From Sansalvadorimonas sp965221135 (GTDB lineage: Bacteria > Pseudomonadota > Gammaproteobacteria > Pseudomonadales > Endozoicomonadaceae): DNA of 64,000 nt. Below the pieces are notes generated by a model that did not search any database, was not told the DNA's origin, and was given only the letters and a program-made list of their open reading frames with translations. Every line of letters begins with the position of its first letter. Within the stretch, counting starts at the first letter, position 1. Position numbers and translations under genes: made by a program. Shown here piece by piece: positions 34,325 to 43,901 of this stretch. The stretch spans positions 124,001-188,000 of the forward strand of contig CBDCRZ010000003.1 in the NCBI GenBank assembly GCA_965221135.1, read 5' to 3'.

Positions 34325-34361
34325 ATACCCTGTGTCATTGAACTGCACAGGGTATATTTTT
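34325..34361 (+). terminator. Rho-independent terminator of hom-thrC
   Basis: ATACCCTGTG (34325-34334) pairs with CACAGGGTAT (34346-34355) around an 11-nt loop, followed by ATTTTT. Confidence 0.9.
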
Positions 34362-34428
34362 GCTGTTTTCTTACGGAGCCTGCGTCCTTGACTATGCTGC
34401 CTGTTTACTTTTCAGGTAGACACTGGTT

Positions 34429-35607
34429 ATGGCTCCTTTACGCATGTCCTTTCGACTTCTGTCAGCTGCTTTGTTGCTTTGTTTGTTAATGCTGGTCGGG
34501 CGCAGTTTTGCAGGCTCATCTGAACTTCCTGGTCTTCCCCCTGGTTATGCTGCGCCTGAAGTGACGGAAGTGTCCATGTGTGAAAACTGGCCGTCACTGG
34601 GTGGGTTGTTCAATGCGCCGTTTCCTGATGAGGAGTACGCCCGGCACATGTTACAGACGTTGCCAAAGTTGAGAGATCAACTTGAGGTGAGCATTCGTAC
34701 TTACAGTATATTTAAGCGCCCCGAATTCAAACCTGAGCCGAATGAAAGCTACGAGTCTATTTTGTCCAGAGTGTTGATTGCCGGACATCTGGCACTTTAT
34801 AACGGAAAATTTCAAGACGCTTACCTGATAGGCCTGGCCACAGGGCATGCGGGCCTGCCTTTGGCTGTGCGCGCATTGACTATCACCAGTTTTTTACCTT
34901 TGCCGCCGTCCGCAGAAGACCCTTTGGGTGAGGAGCGCCGAAAGGCCTGGGGAAAGGAGGCCGCAGAGTTAATAGCTGATGAAGAGTTTGCAGATATACA
35001 GGGAATCCCTGAATTGGTGATGTGGGCTGTGTATGCCCGTATTAAAGATCTGGATATGCGCAAGGAGGATATGGGTGGGGTGCAGACCCAGATGGAGGCA
35101 TTTAGGAAGGTTTATGAACTCTGCGGTGAGCACTGCCAAAAAAGTGTGGCCGTCGGCCTGCCCGATGGTTCTCTGCCACTGCGAGTGATGAAGTTAGGTT
35201 TGCAGGCGGGTTATCTTTCGAAGTTTAAGGATACTTCAGGGGGCACCAGTACTGCAGGTTGGATCAAGGGTGGCTTGATGGGAATTGTCAAAAAAGCCAC
35301 TGATGCAGTGGGCGCCACATATACCTTCAATGAGGAGGAGGTGATGTCCACCTTGAAGTCTATCAAGCCTGCCACTCTTGCTATGTCGATAGAGTTCGCC
35401 TGTGGTGATGCCTTGCGCAAAATTGGCCGGGTTCAGGAGGCAGTAGCATCTTACGGAATTGTGAAGGGTGCGAAACCGGTTTCCGCAGAAGAGCTGGTAT
35501 ACCGGCGAACCTCTATCACTCGGTGCAAGCTGTATGAGACGGGGGATAAGGACGCTCTGGCTGGGCGTGCTAATTTAATTCCCCGAGTGTGGCGAACCAG
35601 CAAATAG
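34429..35607 (+). CDS. Secreted hypothetical protein, 392 aa
   Basis: Residues 1-29 are a signal peptide (RLLSAALLLCLLMLVG, then SFA-G). The mature protein is helical, with a possible tetratricopeptide-like layout (AGHLALYNGKFQDAYLIGLATG, then ACGDALRKIGRVQEAVASYG), but repeats are too weak to assign. Two cysteine pairs (CGEHC, CGD and CKL) could form disulfides in the periplasm. It is inserted between thrC and recJ. No family is recognised; MSFRLL at 34444 is an alternative start. Confidence 0.7.
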   Translation: MAPLRMSFRLLSAALLLCLLMLVGRSFAGSSELPGLPPGYAAPEVTEVSMCENWPSLGGLFNAPFPDEEYARHMLQTLPKLRDQLEVSIRTYSIFKRPEFKPEPNESYESILSRVLIAGHLALYNGKFQDAYLIGLATGHAGLPLAVRALTITSFLPLPPSAEDPLGEERRKAWGKEAAELIADEEFADIQGIPELVMWAVYARIKDLDMRKEDMGGVQTQMEAFRKVYELCGEHCQKSVAVGLPDGSLPLRVMKLGLQAGYLSKFKDTSGGTSTAGWIKGGLMGIVKKATDAVGATYTFNEEEVMSTLKSIKPATLAMSIEFACGDALRKIGRVQEAVASYGIVKGAKPVSAEELVYRRTSITRCKLYETGDKDALAGRANLIPRVWRTSK

Positions 35608-35684
35608 GGAACAGCTTTGCCCTGCAGGATCTGATGGCATGGTATGATCGGTTAATATCCTGATTTCAGAGTAAGCCGATCACT

Positions 35685-37472
35685 ATGGCTGTGACCATTG
35701 TTCGACGGGAGACTGCCCAGCCAGACGCCGCTGGCAGTCTACCCCCAGGTACTAAAGACGCAGACGCTAGATTCCCAGACACCATGCCCGCTCTTTTGCA
35801 GCGGCTCTATTCGAGCCGTGGTGTCAGTAATGCTGATGAGCTGGAGCGCACACTGAAACGCTTGGAAAGCTGGCGTTCCCTCAAAGATATCGATAAAGCG
35901 GCGGTGCTGCTGGCAGATGCGATTGTGAATCAGCAGCGCATTCTTATTGTTGGTGACTTTGATGCCGACGGTGCCACCAGTTCAGCACTGGGTACTCTGG
36001 CTTTGCGGGCTATGGGCGCTTCCTGGGTCGACTTTCTTGTGCCGAACCGTTTCGAGTATGGCTATGGCTTGTCCCCGGATATTGTCGAGGTGGCTAAAGA
36101 GCGCACTCCTGATCTGCTGGTCACTGTAGATAATGGCATCTCCAGCATCGAAGGTGTAAGAGCTGCCAAAGCCGCAGGCATGAAGGTGTTGGTGACTGAT
36201 CACCACCTGGCCGGTCGTGAACTGCCGGAAGCTGATGCAATTGTGAACCCCAATCAACCCGGTTGTGAGTTTTCTGGCAAGAGTACTGCCGGTGTTGGCG
36301 TGATCTTCTATGTGCTTTGTGCTTTGCGCACAGAACTGGATGGGCGGGGCTGGTTTGAAGGACGACAGAAGCCCAATATGGCGTCGTTCCTTGATCTTGT
36401 GGCTCTTGGGACAGTGGCCGACGTTGTCAGTCTGGATAATAACAACCGTATTCTTGTGCATCAGGGGCTGGGTCGTATTCGTGCTGGTAAGGCGCGCCCC
36501 GGTATTCTGGCGCTGGCGGAAATCGCCCGCCGTGAACCTTCCCGCCTTGTAGCTTCCGACCTTGGTTTTGCTCTTGCTCCCCGCTTGAATGCGGCAGGCC
36601 GTCTGGATGATATGTCTCTGGGTATCGAGTTATTGATTACCGATGACCCTCTGAATGCCCGGCATCTGGCCAGCCAGCTCGATAGCCTCAACCGTGAGCG
36701 CCGTGAGATTGAAGACAGCATGAAGGAAGAGGCTCTTCGTGATCTTTCCAAACTGCAATTGGCGGATCATCTGCCTGCGGAAGAGGGCAGTCTGCCCTGG
36801 GGGGTTTGTCTCTATCAGAATGACTGGCATCAGGGTGTGATTGGTATTCTTGCCTCCCGGGTGAAAGAGAAGCTGCATCGTCCGGTGATTGCCTTTGCTC
36901 CGGGCAATGAAGGTGAACTGAAAGGTTCGGCCCGTTCTATTCCCGGTTTCCATATGCGTGATGCGCTCGATGCGGTTGCGACCCGTAACCCGGGTTTGAT
37001 TCCCAAGTTCGGTGGTCATGCCATGGCTGCTGGCCTTTCCCTGAAAGAGAATGACTACGAATTCTTTGCCAAAGCCTTTGATGAGGAAGCCCGCAGGCTG
37101 TTGACGGAAGAGCAGCTCGAGTCATCACTGATGACTGATGGTGAGCTCAGCGAACAGGAACTCACGCTCGACACTGCCGAGCTACTGCGTGAAGCCGGCC
37201 CCTGGGGGCAGAACTTCCCGGAACCTGTGTTTGATGGTGTGTTTACTCTTCAGGATCAGCGTTTGGTAGGCAGTAAGCATTTGAAAATGACGCTGGTGGC
37301 GGGCGACGGTACCGACGGCCACTGGATTGATGGAATCTGCTTCAATGTGGACACCCATCAATGGCCTGATACGACGGCTCGCAAGGTGAGGGTGGTGTAC
37401 CGTCTGGACGTGAATGAGTTCCGCGGGCGACGCAGCGTGCAGCTGATGGTGGAACATCTGGAGCCTGTTTGA
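35685..37472 (+). CDS. recJ: Single-stranded-DNA-specific exonuclease RecJ
   Basis: This 595-aa 5'-3' ssDNA exonuclease of recombination and mismatch repair belongs to the DHH phosphoesterases. Manganese-binding motifs are DFDADG (91-96), TVDNGIS, D172-H173-H174, LVALGTVADVV and the DHHA1 GGHA motif (443-446). The C-terminal OB-fold domain is complete. The order xerD-dsbC-(hom-thrC)-recJ-prfB-lysS is close to that of Pseudomonas. Confidence 0.97.
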   Translation: MAVTIVRRETAQPDAAGSLPPGTKDADARFPDTMPALLQRLYSSRGVSNADELERTLKRLESWRSLKDIDKAAVLLADAIVNQQRILIVGDFDADGATSSALGTLALRAMGASWVDFLVPNRFEYGYGLSPDIVEVAKERTPDLLVTVDNGISSIEGVRAAKAAGMKVLVTDHHLAGRELPEADAIVNPNQPGCEFSGKSTAGVGVIFYVLCALRTELDGRGWFEGRQKPNMASFLDLVALGTVADVVSLDNNNRILVHQGLGRIRAGKARPGILALAEIARREPSRLVASDLGFALAPRLNAAGRLDDMSLGIELLITDDPLNARHLASQLDSLNRERREIEDSMKEEALRDLSKLQLADHLPAEEGSLPWGVCLYQNDWHQGVIGILASRVKEKLHRPVIAFAPGNEGELKGSARSIPGFHMRDALDAVATRNPGLIPKFGGHAMAAGLSLKENDYEFFAKAFDEEARRLLTEEQLESSLMTDGELSEQELTLDTAELLREAGPWGQNFPEPVFDGVFTLQDQRLVGSKHLKMTLVAGDGTDGHWIDGICFNVDTHQWPDTTARKVRVVYRLDVNEFRGRRSVQLMVEHLEPV

Positions 37473-37652
37473 GCCGTTAAGCGTTGTTATGGTCAGAGAA
37501 TGAAACTATTTGACGAACTATTTGACGGGTCGACTATTTTGTCAACAACCCGGATCTGGTAAGTTTACGCACTTAAATTTTTTATCAGGGTCAGACTGTT
37601 GCTGTTAATAAGCGGTCTGCCCTGTGCTTCACATCTTCTTCTGGAAACTGTA

Positions 37653-38748
37653 ATGGAAATAAATCCGATCCTGAACGATATCAAGGATATGAGAGAGCGC
37701 ACAGACGTTCTTAGGGGGTATCTTTGACTATGCTGCCAAGCAAGATCGACTGGTAGAGGTTGAGCGTGAGCTGGAAGATCCGGCTATCTGGAATGATCCG
37801 GAGTACGCTCAGAAACTGGGCCGTGAACGTTCCCAGCTGGAAGACATCGTAAAAACCATCGACAACATGGATCAGGGCCTGGCGGATTCCGGCGAGCTGC
37901 TGGACATGGCGGTTGAAGAAGATGATGAAGACGGCGTTGAAGAAGTTACCACCGAGCTGACTCAACTCAAGGCTCAGCTGGAGAAACTGGAATTTTGCCG
38001 AATGTTCTCCGGGGAGATGGACCCCAACAATGCCTACCTTGATATCCAGTCAGGCTCCGGTGGTACTGAGGCTCAGGACTGGGCCAATATGCTGCTGCGC
38101 ATGTACCTGCGCTGGGGTGAGGCCAAAGGCTTTAAATGTGAAATCATTGAAGCCTCTGCTGGCGAAGTTGCGGGTATGAAATCCGCCACTGTCCAGTTTT
38201 CGGGTGAGTATGCTTTCGGCTGGCTGAGAACCGAGACAGGTGTTCACCGCCTGGTGCGTAAGTCTCCTTTTGACTCCAGTGGCCGACGTCATACCTCGTT
38301 TACCTCGATCTTTGTTTCCCCTGAGATTGATGACAATATTGAAATTGAAATCAATCCATCGGATCTGCGCATCGATACTTACCGTTCCAGTGGAGCGGGA
38401 GGTCAGCACGTAAACACCACCGACTCTGCTGTACGTATTACCCACGAGCCGACAGGTATTGTGGTTGCGTGTCAGAATCAGCGTTCCCAGCATCAGAACA
38501 AAGACAAGGCCATGCAGCAGCTGAAAGCCCGGCTGTATGAGCATGAGATGCAGAAACGTAACGCTGATGCTCAGGCTTTGGAAGACAGCAAGGCCGATAT
38601 CGGTTGGGGCAGTCAGATTCGTTCTTATGTACTGGATGATTCCCGTATCAAGGATCTGCGCACCGGTGTTGAAACCCGGAATACCCAGGCTGTACTGGAC
38701 GGTGACCTTGACCGTTTTATTGAAGCAAGCTTGAAGAAAGGATTGTGA
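37653..38748 (+). CDS. prfB: Peptide chain release factor 2, programmed +1 frameshift
   Basis: The gene begins at ATG 37653 and meets an in-frame TGA at 37725-37727 after 24 codons. Reading resumes in the +1 frame at GAC 37726, giving a 364-aa RF2. The stop-recognition tripeptide S204-P205-F206 and the catalytic G249-G250-Q251 (SGAGGQHVN) sit where expected from E. coli RF2. RF2 terminates at UGA and UAA; low RF2 promotes the frameshift, so it controls its own synthesis. An annotation from a downstream start alone (37867) would lose 71 residues. Confidence 0.97.
37713..37728 (+). promoter_or_regulatory. prfB: prfB programmed frameshift site
   Basis: The sequence AGGGGGTATCTTTGAC contains an SD-like AGGGGG, the slippery CTT and the in-frame TGA followed by C. 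This is the canonical RF2 autoregulatory arrangement, with the SD three bases before CTT. Confidence 0.96.
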
Positions 38749-38816
38749 TGAGCGACCTGTTGGCTAAGTCCAGCAGGTTGTAGACAATCTTACCTAAGTC
38801 ATTAGTGCTAACTTAG

Positions 38817-38846
38817 AAGCGGGGTTGTTACACAGCCCCGCTTTGT
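38817..38846 (+). terminator. Probable terminator between prfB and lysS
   Basis: AAGCGGGG (38817-38824) pairs with CCCCGCTT (38836-38843) around an 11-nt loop. The U-tract is short (TTTGT), so it may only attenuate transcription into lysS. Confidence 0.6.
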
Positions 38847-38865
38847 GATTTTCAGGTCTGAATCC

Positions 38866-40407
38866 ATGTCGAACGAAACGTCGAACGAAAACACTGCCAG
38901 CGAACAGCAGCAGGAAGAGAACAAGCTGATTGCCCAGCGTCGTGAAAAGCTGGGCGCCATTCGTGAAGAGCGTAATGCTTACCCGAATAAATTCCGCCGT
39001 GACAGCTATGCTGCCAATCTGCAGGAAGAGAACAAAGACCTGACCAAGCCAGAGCTGGCCGAAGCAGGCAAGAAGGCGAGCGTTGCCGGTCGTATCGTGC
39101 TGAACCGTGGCGCCTTCATGGTACTGCAGGACATGACCGGACGTATCCAGGCTTACGTAAACCGCAAGGCGCTGGAAAAAGACGTTCTGGCTGAGATCAA
39201 ATCCCTCGATCTGGGCGATATCATCGGTATCTCCGGTAACCTGCAGCGTTCCGGTAAGGGCGACCTGTTTGTTGAGATCGAAGAGTTCGAACTGCTGACC
39301 AAGGCGCTGCGTCCTCTGCCAGAAAAGCACAAGGGGCTGTCTGATATTGAAGTACGCTACCGTCAGCGTTATGTCGATCTGATCACCAACGAGAAGTCCC
39401 GTGAAGTCTTCCGTATTCGCTCCAAACTGGTAGAAGGCATCCGTCGTTACCTCGCAGACCGCGATTTCATGGAAGTGGAAACGCCTATGCTGCAGGTGAT
39501 TCCTGGTGGTGCGTCTGCTCGCCCTTTTGAGACTTTCCACAACAGTCTGGATATTCCCATGTACCTGCGGATTGCGCCAGAGCTGTACCTGAAACGTCTG
39601 GTTGTGGGTGGTTTTGAACGTGTATTCGAGATCAACCGTAACTTCCGTAACGAAGGCCTGTCTGTTCGTCACAACCCCGAGTTCACCATGCTGGAGTTCT
39701 ACCAGGCGTATGCGGACTACAAGGACCTGATGGACCTGACTGAAGACATGCTGCGTACTGTGGCTCAGGATATTCTGGGAACGACGACTGTCGTGAACAC
39801 TGTACGTGATGCCGACGGCGAAGTAACCGAGACTCATGAATACGACTTTGGTAAACCATTCGTACGTATGACCATGGTTGAGTCCATTCTGCACTATAAT
39901 CCCGCACTGACCCGTGAGCAGGTGACGGATTTTGATGCAGCCAGTAAGGTTGCAGAAGATCTGGGTATTACCGTTAAGCCTACCTGGGGCCTGGGTAAAC
40001 TGCAGACCGAAATCTTTGAAGAGGTTGCTGAGCATCTGCTGATGCAGCCAACCTTTATCACGGAATACCCGGCTGAAGTTTCTCCTCTGGCACGTCGAAA
40101 CGACCATGACGACCATATCACTGATCGCTTCGAGTTCTTTGTAGGTGGTCGTGAGCTGGCCAATGGTTTCTCCGAGTTGAACGACCCGGAAGATCAGCAT
40201 GAGCGTTTCATGCAGCAGGTACGTGAAAAAGATGGCGGCGATGACGAAGCCATGCACTATGATGCTGATTACGTTCGTGCACTGGAGTATGGTCTGGCAC
40301 CGACCGCTGGTGAAGGTATCGGTATTGACCGTCTGGCCATGCTGTTTACAGATTCCCCATCCATCCGTGATGTGATTCTGTTCCCGCATATGCGTCCAGA
40401 AGCGTAA
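38866..40407 (+). CDS. lysS: Lysyl-tRNA synthetase, class II
   Basis: This 513-aa enzyme has an N-terminal OB-fold anticodon-binding domain (ASVAGRIVLNRG to LFVEIEEFELL) and a class II catalytic core. Motif 2 lies in FRNEGLSVRHNPEFTMLE and motif 3 in GEGIGIDRLAMLFT, with FPHMRPE at the C-terminus. ATG 38866 gives a standard start; the frame's extension to 38845 lacks support. It is downstream of prfB, as in E. coli and Pseudomonas. Confidence 0.97.
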   Translation: MSNETSNENTASEQQQEENKLIAQRREKLGAIREERNAYPNKFRRDSYAANLQEENKDLTKPELAEAGKKASVAGRIVLNRGAFMVLQDMTGRIQAYVNRKALEKDVLAEIKSLDLGDIIGISGNLQRSGKGDLFVEIEEFELLTKALRPLPEKHKGLSDIEVRYRQRYVDLITNEKSREVFRIRSKLVEGIRRYLADRDFMEVETPMLQVIPGGASARPFETFHNSLDIPMYLRIAPELYLKRLVVGGFERVFEINRNFRNEGLSVRHNPEFTMLEFYQAYADYKDLMDLTEDMLRTVAQDILGTTTVVNTVRDADGEVTETHEYDFGKPFVRMTMVESILHYNPALTREQVTDFDAASKVAEDLGITVKPTWGLGKLQTEIFEEVAEHLLMQPTFITEYPAEVSPLARRNDHDDHITDRFEFFVGGRELANGFSELNDPEDQHERFMQQVREKDGGDDEAMHYDADYVRALEYGLAPTAGEGIGIDRLAMLFTDSPSIRDVILFPHMRPEA

Positions 40408-40430
40408 AACTGCTCAGTGTTTCGGCAGCA

Positions 40431-40611
40431 TGGAGCCTGGCCGAGAATAGTGGCCGTCGCGAGAGCGAAATCGGTTTGAATTATTTTGGGAGTTGTTTTG
40501 AGGCGAATAGTGGTTCTATTTAACGAAAAACAGCTCCCAAAATGGCCAAATCCGGTTCGTTCCCAAATTCGGTTCGTTCGTAGCAGGGCGTCTATTCTCG
40601 GCCAGGCTCCA
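40431..40611. repeat. 181-bp inverted-repeat (MITE-like) element
   Basis: Perfect 19-bp terminal inverted repeats, TGGAGCCTGGCCGAGAATA at 40431-40449 and its complement at 40593-40611, enclose about 143 bp without a gene. An inner pair (40483-40499 and 40527-40543) matches at 16 of 17 positions, so the whole element can fold into a long hairpin. No obvious target-site duplication flanks it, although GGCAGCA (before) and TGCTGCC (after) extend the symmetry. It lies between lysS and the TetR gene and could also act as a terminator. Confidence 0.8.
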
Positions 40612-40751
40612 GACCTTGTGCTGCCAGGCAACCGGCTCATGTTCTGACTTGTCTTTTGACAGGGTGGGAGTGGGCCGGTTTTGGTATTAGGTGAAAGTGG
40701 TTTGTCCGGTGCTGGGGGGATCGGTAGCCGCAGACAAGTAAGGCGTGTCCG

Positions 40752-41435
40752 ATGGAAGCAGTTACTCAACACTCATCAGAACAGGCTGTTCCCCTGATCT
40801 ATCAGGGGCGTAAAACCAGCAGGGCCGGCAGTGAACAGCGCCGACGCTCGATCCTCGAAGCTGCTCTGCGCATTGTTGTGCGGGATGGTGTGCGAGGTGT
40901 ACGACACAGGGCTGTTGCTCGTGAAGCCGAAGTACCTCTTTCCGCAACGACTTACTATTTCAAAGATATTAACGACCTGATTACCGACACCTTCACACTG
41001 TTTGTGGAGCAGGGTGCGGAACACTATTACTTTCCCTGGCAGGAAGTATTTACCCAGCCCACAGGCGACAGCAGTCAAATACAGGCGAGGCTGGCGATGC
41101 TGGTGATGGATTATTTGCACCGGCAGTTGCAGGACAACCGTCAGTACCTGCTGGCGGAACAGGCCTTCCGTCTGGAATGTCTGCGTAACCCCAATCTTCA
41201 ACCCATGTCGGGTTGCCATACCTCACGTCTACAGTCCGACCTGCAGGAGCTCTGTGTTCATTTAGGCTCCCAGGCTCCGAAGCTGGACAGTGAGGTCATT
41301 GCCCAGGTCATTCTGACGGCTGAATATGAAAGCCTGTTAAAGAACCAGCTTGATGAAACCGCCATCCGCAGTTTTGTGACCCGCAGCCTCCAGCATTTAT
41401 TGACGGGCATAGAGCGGCCACCGCTGACGCAGTGA
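40752..41435 (+). CDS. TetR/AcrR-family transcriptional regulator
   Basis: The 227-aa protein has an N-terminal TetR helix-turn-helix at about residues 28-76 (RRRSILEAALRIV, then GVRGVRHRAVAREAEV and TTYYFKDINDLI), followed by a helical ligand-binding domain with no recognised ligand. A TetR gene directly after lysS is also found in Pseudomonas, supporting orthology. Its targets cannot be told from the window. Confidence 0.92.
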   Translation: MEAVTQHSSEQAVPLIYQGRKTSRAGSEQRRRSILEAALRIVVRDGVRGVRHRAVAREAEVPLSATTYYFKDINDLITDTFTLFVEQGAEHYYFPWQEVFTQPTGDSSQIQARLAMLVMDYLHRQLQDNRQYLLAEQAFRLECLRNPNLQPMSGCHTSRLQSDLQELCVHLGSQAPKLDSEVIAQVILTAEYESLLKNQLDETAIRSFVTRSLQHLLTGIERPPLTQ

Positions 41436-41478
41436 GGTATTCCCGATAGAATAACCCTGCTTATTAAAGGTGGGGTTT

Positions 41479-41781
41479 ATGAAATTTAATCATCAGACAC
41501 AGCTGATTCTGGTATTGGTTGCGTCAATTCTCGGTACGATTTTTGTGCTTCACGCCAATGGCTATCTCCGCCACTCTAAAGAGCAGGACGCTCTTTATGT
41601 TGCCGAATTTTCTTTGCTGGCTTCAGCGCCGGGTATGTCAGGTCAGGTATCCCATAAGTCAGCAGGTTTTGTCGCTCGCTGTGATCAGGGCTTTCTTGTG
41701 ATGGACGCGGTTGAGAAGGTTTCGAAAACCCTGAGTGGTGTAGTTGTAGATAGAAAAAACCGTCCTGTGCGTTGCCAGTAA
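41479..41781 (+). CDS. Small membrane-anchored or exported hypothetical protein, 100 aa
   Basis: ATG 41479 follows AAAGGTGGGG. One N-terminal hydrophobic segment (LILVLVASILGTIFVLHA) suggests a membrane anchor, with a short extracytoplasmic part containing two cysteines (ARCDQG and PVRCQ) that might pair. No family recognised. It stands between the TetR gene and ung. Confidence 0.65.
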   Translation: MKFNHQTQLILVLVASILGTIFVLHANGYLRHSKEQDALYVAEFSLLASAPGMSGQVSHKSAGFVARCDQGFLVMDAVEKVSKTLSGVVVDRKNRPVRCQ

Positions 41782-41841
41782 TTGTGTGTGATTAGACAGA
41801 TTGCTAACACGATAGATAGTTGAGAAGAGAGCCTGAGACAA

Positions 41842-42576
41842 ATGCCCGATATCAAACTGCCCGAAAACTGGAAAGCCCATATTGGTGATGAGTTCACCAA
41901 AGACTATATGCATAACCTGCGCAGCTTTCTGGTTCAGGAGAAGCAGGCAGGGCAGGTGATTTACCCCCATGGTTCTGAGTTTTTTCGGGCGATGGATTTA
42001 ACGCCATTTGAGTCGGTCAAGGTGGTCATTCTCGGGCAGGACCCATATCACGGTCCGGGTCAGGCTCATGGTTTGAGTTTCTCGGTGCGCCCGGGTGTGC
42101 GTTTGCCGCCTTCTCTGGTGAATATTTATAAAGAGCTGGAAACAGACCTGGGCATTTCTCCGGTAAGCCATGGTTTTTTGGAACAGTGGGCGAATGAAGG
42201 TGTGTTGCTGTTGAACAGTGTGCTGTCGGTGCGTCATAAGCAGGCAGCGTCTCATCAGAAGCAGGGCTGGGAAGAGTTTACCGACAGGGTGATCCGTGAG
42301 CTGAATGATCACAGGGAAAATCTGGTGTTCATCCTCTGGGGCAGTTATGCACAGCGTAAGGGCAGTTTTATTGATACCGACCGTCACTGTGTCATTCGCT
42401 CGCCACATCCCTCGCCGTTATCGTCTTATCGTGGTTTCTTCGGTAGCCGCCCGTTCTCTCAGGCCAATGACTATCTGGCTGCACACGGCCAGGCACCGGT
42501 GAACTGGCAGTTATCGGAGGTTGTCCAGGGGGAAGGTATGATGGAACAGCAGGGAATGGAGGTAAGTTCTCAATAA
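41842..42576 (+). CDS. ung: Uracil-DNA glycosylase
   Basis: This 244-aa family-1 UDG removes uracil from DNA at the start of base-excision repair. The water-activating loop GQDPYHG spans residues 65-71, with D67 the general base. HGLSFSV, LLLNSVLSVR and the Leu-intercalation loop H189-PSPLSSYRGF are present. The start follows GAGAAGAGAGCC. The C-terminal tail after residue 225 is slightly longer than in E. coli. Confidence 0.97.
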   Translation: MPDIKLPENWKAHIGDEFTKDYMHNLRSFLVQEKQAGQVIYPHGSEFFRAMDLTPFESVKVVILGQDPYHGPGQAHGLSFSVRPGVRLPPSLVNIYKELETDLGISPVSHGFLEQWANEGVLLLNSVLSVRHKQAASHQKQGWEEFTDRVIRELNDHRENLVFILWGSYAQRKGSFIDTDRHCVIRSPHPSPLSSYRGFFGSRPFSQANDYLAAHGQAPVNWQLSEVVQGEGMMEQQGMEVSSQ

Positions 42577-43082
42577 CTGCTGCAAAGGCCACAAGGCAAA
42601 ACAAGAGACGATTTTTCAATCAAGCCCACCAGCCTCGGAAACATCCCGCTGCCTGTTAGTCTGTCTGTCAGATGGTCCCAGAATAGAAAAACTATACAGG
42701 CGACACGTTTTCTTCAGGCTGGCCTTCTTTTGTAAAAAACGGGTGTCGCTACATTGCCGCCCTGCATCGATTCGCGTCCTGCCACTGATTTTACATCGTT
42801 TAATGTCTCCCCGTATCTGAGTCTCGCTCATGGGTGATGAACAGTCCGGATCTTTAGCTTGAAACATAAGTACCCGGTCACCTGAAAACATAGTTTTCTG
42901 ACTCAAGCTCCAGGACTCTCAGCAGTGCCGCAGCTCCCGTCACATGGCGAGCTATGCTCCCTGCGCTGCCACCCAGCTGAGCAACCTGTTTATTGGCCAG
43001 AAATAGTTGTTTCCACATGGCCGGGCACTTAGAGGATGCTCCCGGGCTGTGCCATGATGATACCCAATGCCCACCGGTTCCT
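42577..43082. other. Gene-poor interval after ung
   Basis: 506 bp. I find no convincing gene, RNA or hairpin. Short frames on both strands lack ribosome sites and recognisable sequence. It marks entry into the second accessory block. Confidence 0.45.
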
Positions 43083-43901
43083 TTAAGGCTGGGGAACACC
43101 CGGGTTTGGATTCATGTTCTCTCCATACAAGGCATTGAACAATAGGTTGGTCGTCGCTTCAAGGCTGATTTCAGGATGCTCATCAAAAATATATTGATTG
43201 ATTCTGCAACCTACATCGTAAGGTATAAAATCACTTATACATATTGAAGGATATGAACGGTGTTGCTCCAGTGTTGAGCGAATTTTCGCCTTCATGTCTG
43301 CAAAAGTCATAAGGTCAGGTTTGACCGTCAACAGGGTTGCACCAACGGTGGGATCAAACATCAGCCTTTTACTTGTTTCTGTATGCTCAAAAACGAGATA
43401 AGAATTAGCCACCAGAAAAGGGATTTTGGATATATCGGACGATTCAAAATATACGTCTGCATCATCACCAGGCTCACTGATAACAGACAGACAAACCCTG
43501 TAGTGCAACTCTCTTATAGCTGCTTCGTTATTTAGCGCCCCCATTAAGGGCATGCAAGTGTTTATACAATTGCCTGCTAAGTTATAGCGTCCTTCCAGAA
43601 GAAGATTTCCATTAATCTCCTTTGTTTTTTGACACGAACCATGGGAGTACATGGCATTGTGCTTCATGGTAAAACGGACCTGTCTGATAATCTCAAGCAG
43701 CGGTTGAACGTCAGCTGAAGAGTTGGTTCTGACGCATGTTCTTGATAAAACGTCTGAAGTAACCTTTGCCGATGTTGCGCCAGAGGCTTGTGTGTATTTG
43801 GAAGCTTGATCGACCCTCAAAGTAACCGGTGGCGGATCATCTTTTGGCGAGTCCTGATTGGCTATTGGCTGCCCTCCAAACCCGATTCCTGCTATATCCA
43901 T
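43083..43901 (-). CDS. Hypothetical protein, possible transglutaminase-like Cys-His-Asp enzyme, 272 aa
   Basis: ATG 43901 follows AAGGACTG. There is no signal peptide; residues 1-60 look disordered. The core shows C112 in NLAGNCINTC, H173 in YLVFEH and D183 in MFDPTVGA. A Cys, then a His, and about ten residues later Asp in a FDPT turn is the usual triad layout of transglutaminase-like proteases and deamidases, including bacterial effectors such as OspI. This is pattern recognition, not proof: the Cys context is atypical and the residues could be structural. It stands alone, minus strand. Confidence 0.6.
   Translation of the reverse strand: MDIAGIGFGGQPIANQDSPKDDPPPVTLRVDQASKYTQASGATSAKVTSDVLSRTCVRTNSSADVQPLLEIIRQVRFTMKHNAMYSHGSCQKTKEINGNLLLEGRYNLAGNCINTCMPLMGALNNEAAIRELHYRVCLSVISEPGDDADVYFESSDISKIPFLVANSYLVFEHTETSKRLMFDPTVGATLLTVKPDLMTFADMKAKIRSTLEQHRSYPSICISDFIPYDVGCRINQYIFDEHPEISLEATTNLLFNALYGENMNPNPGVPQP

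Noticed and set aside
38794..40389. 531-aa minus-strand frame opposite lysS, and similar long frames opposite thrC (32966-34123) and frdA (59504-60682)
   Set aside because: All are fully covered by certain genes on the plus strand and show no recognisable protein sequence.
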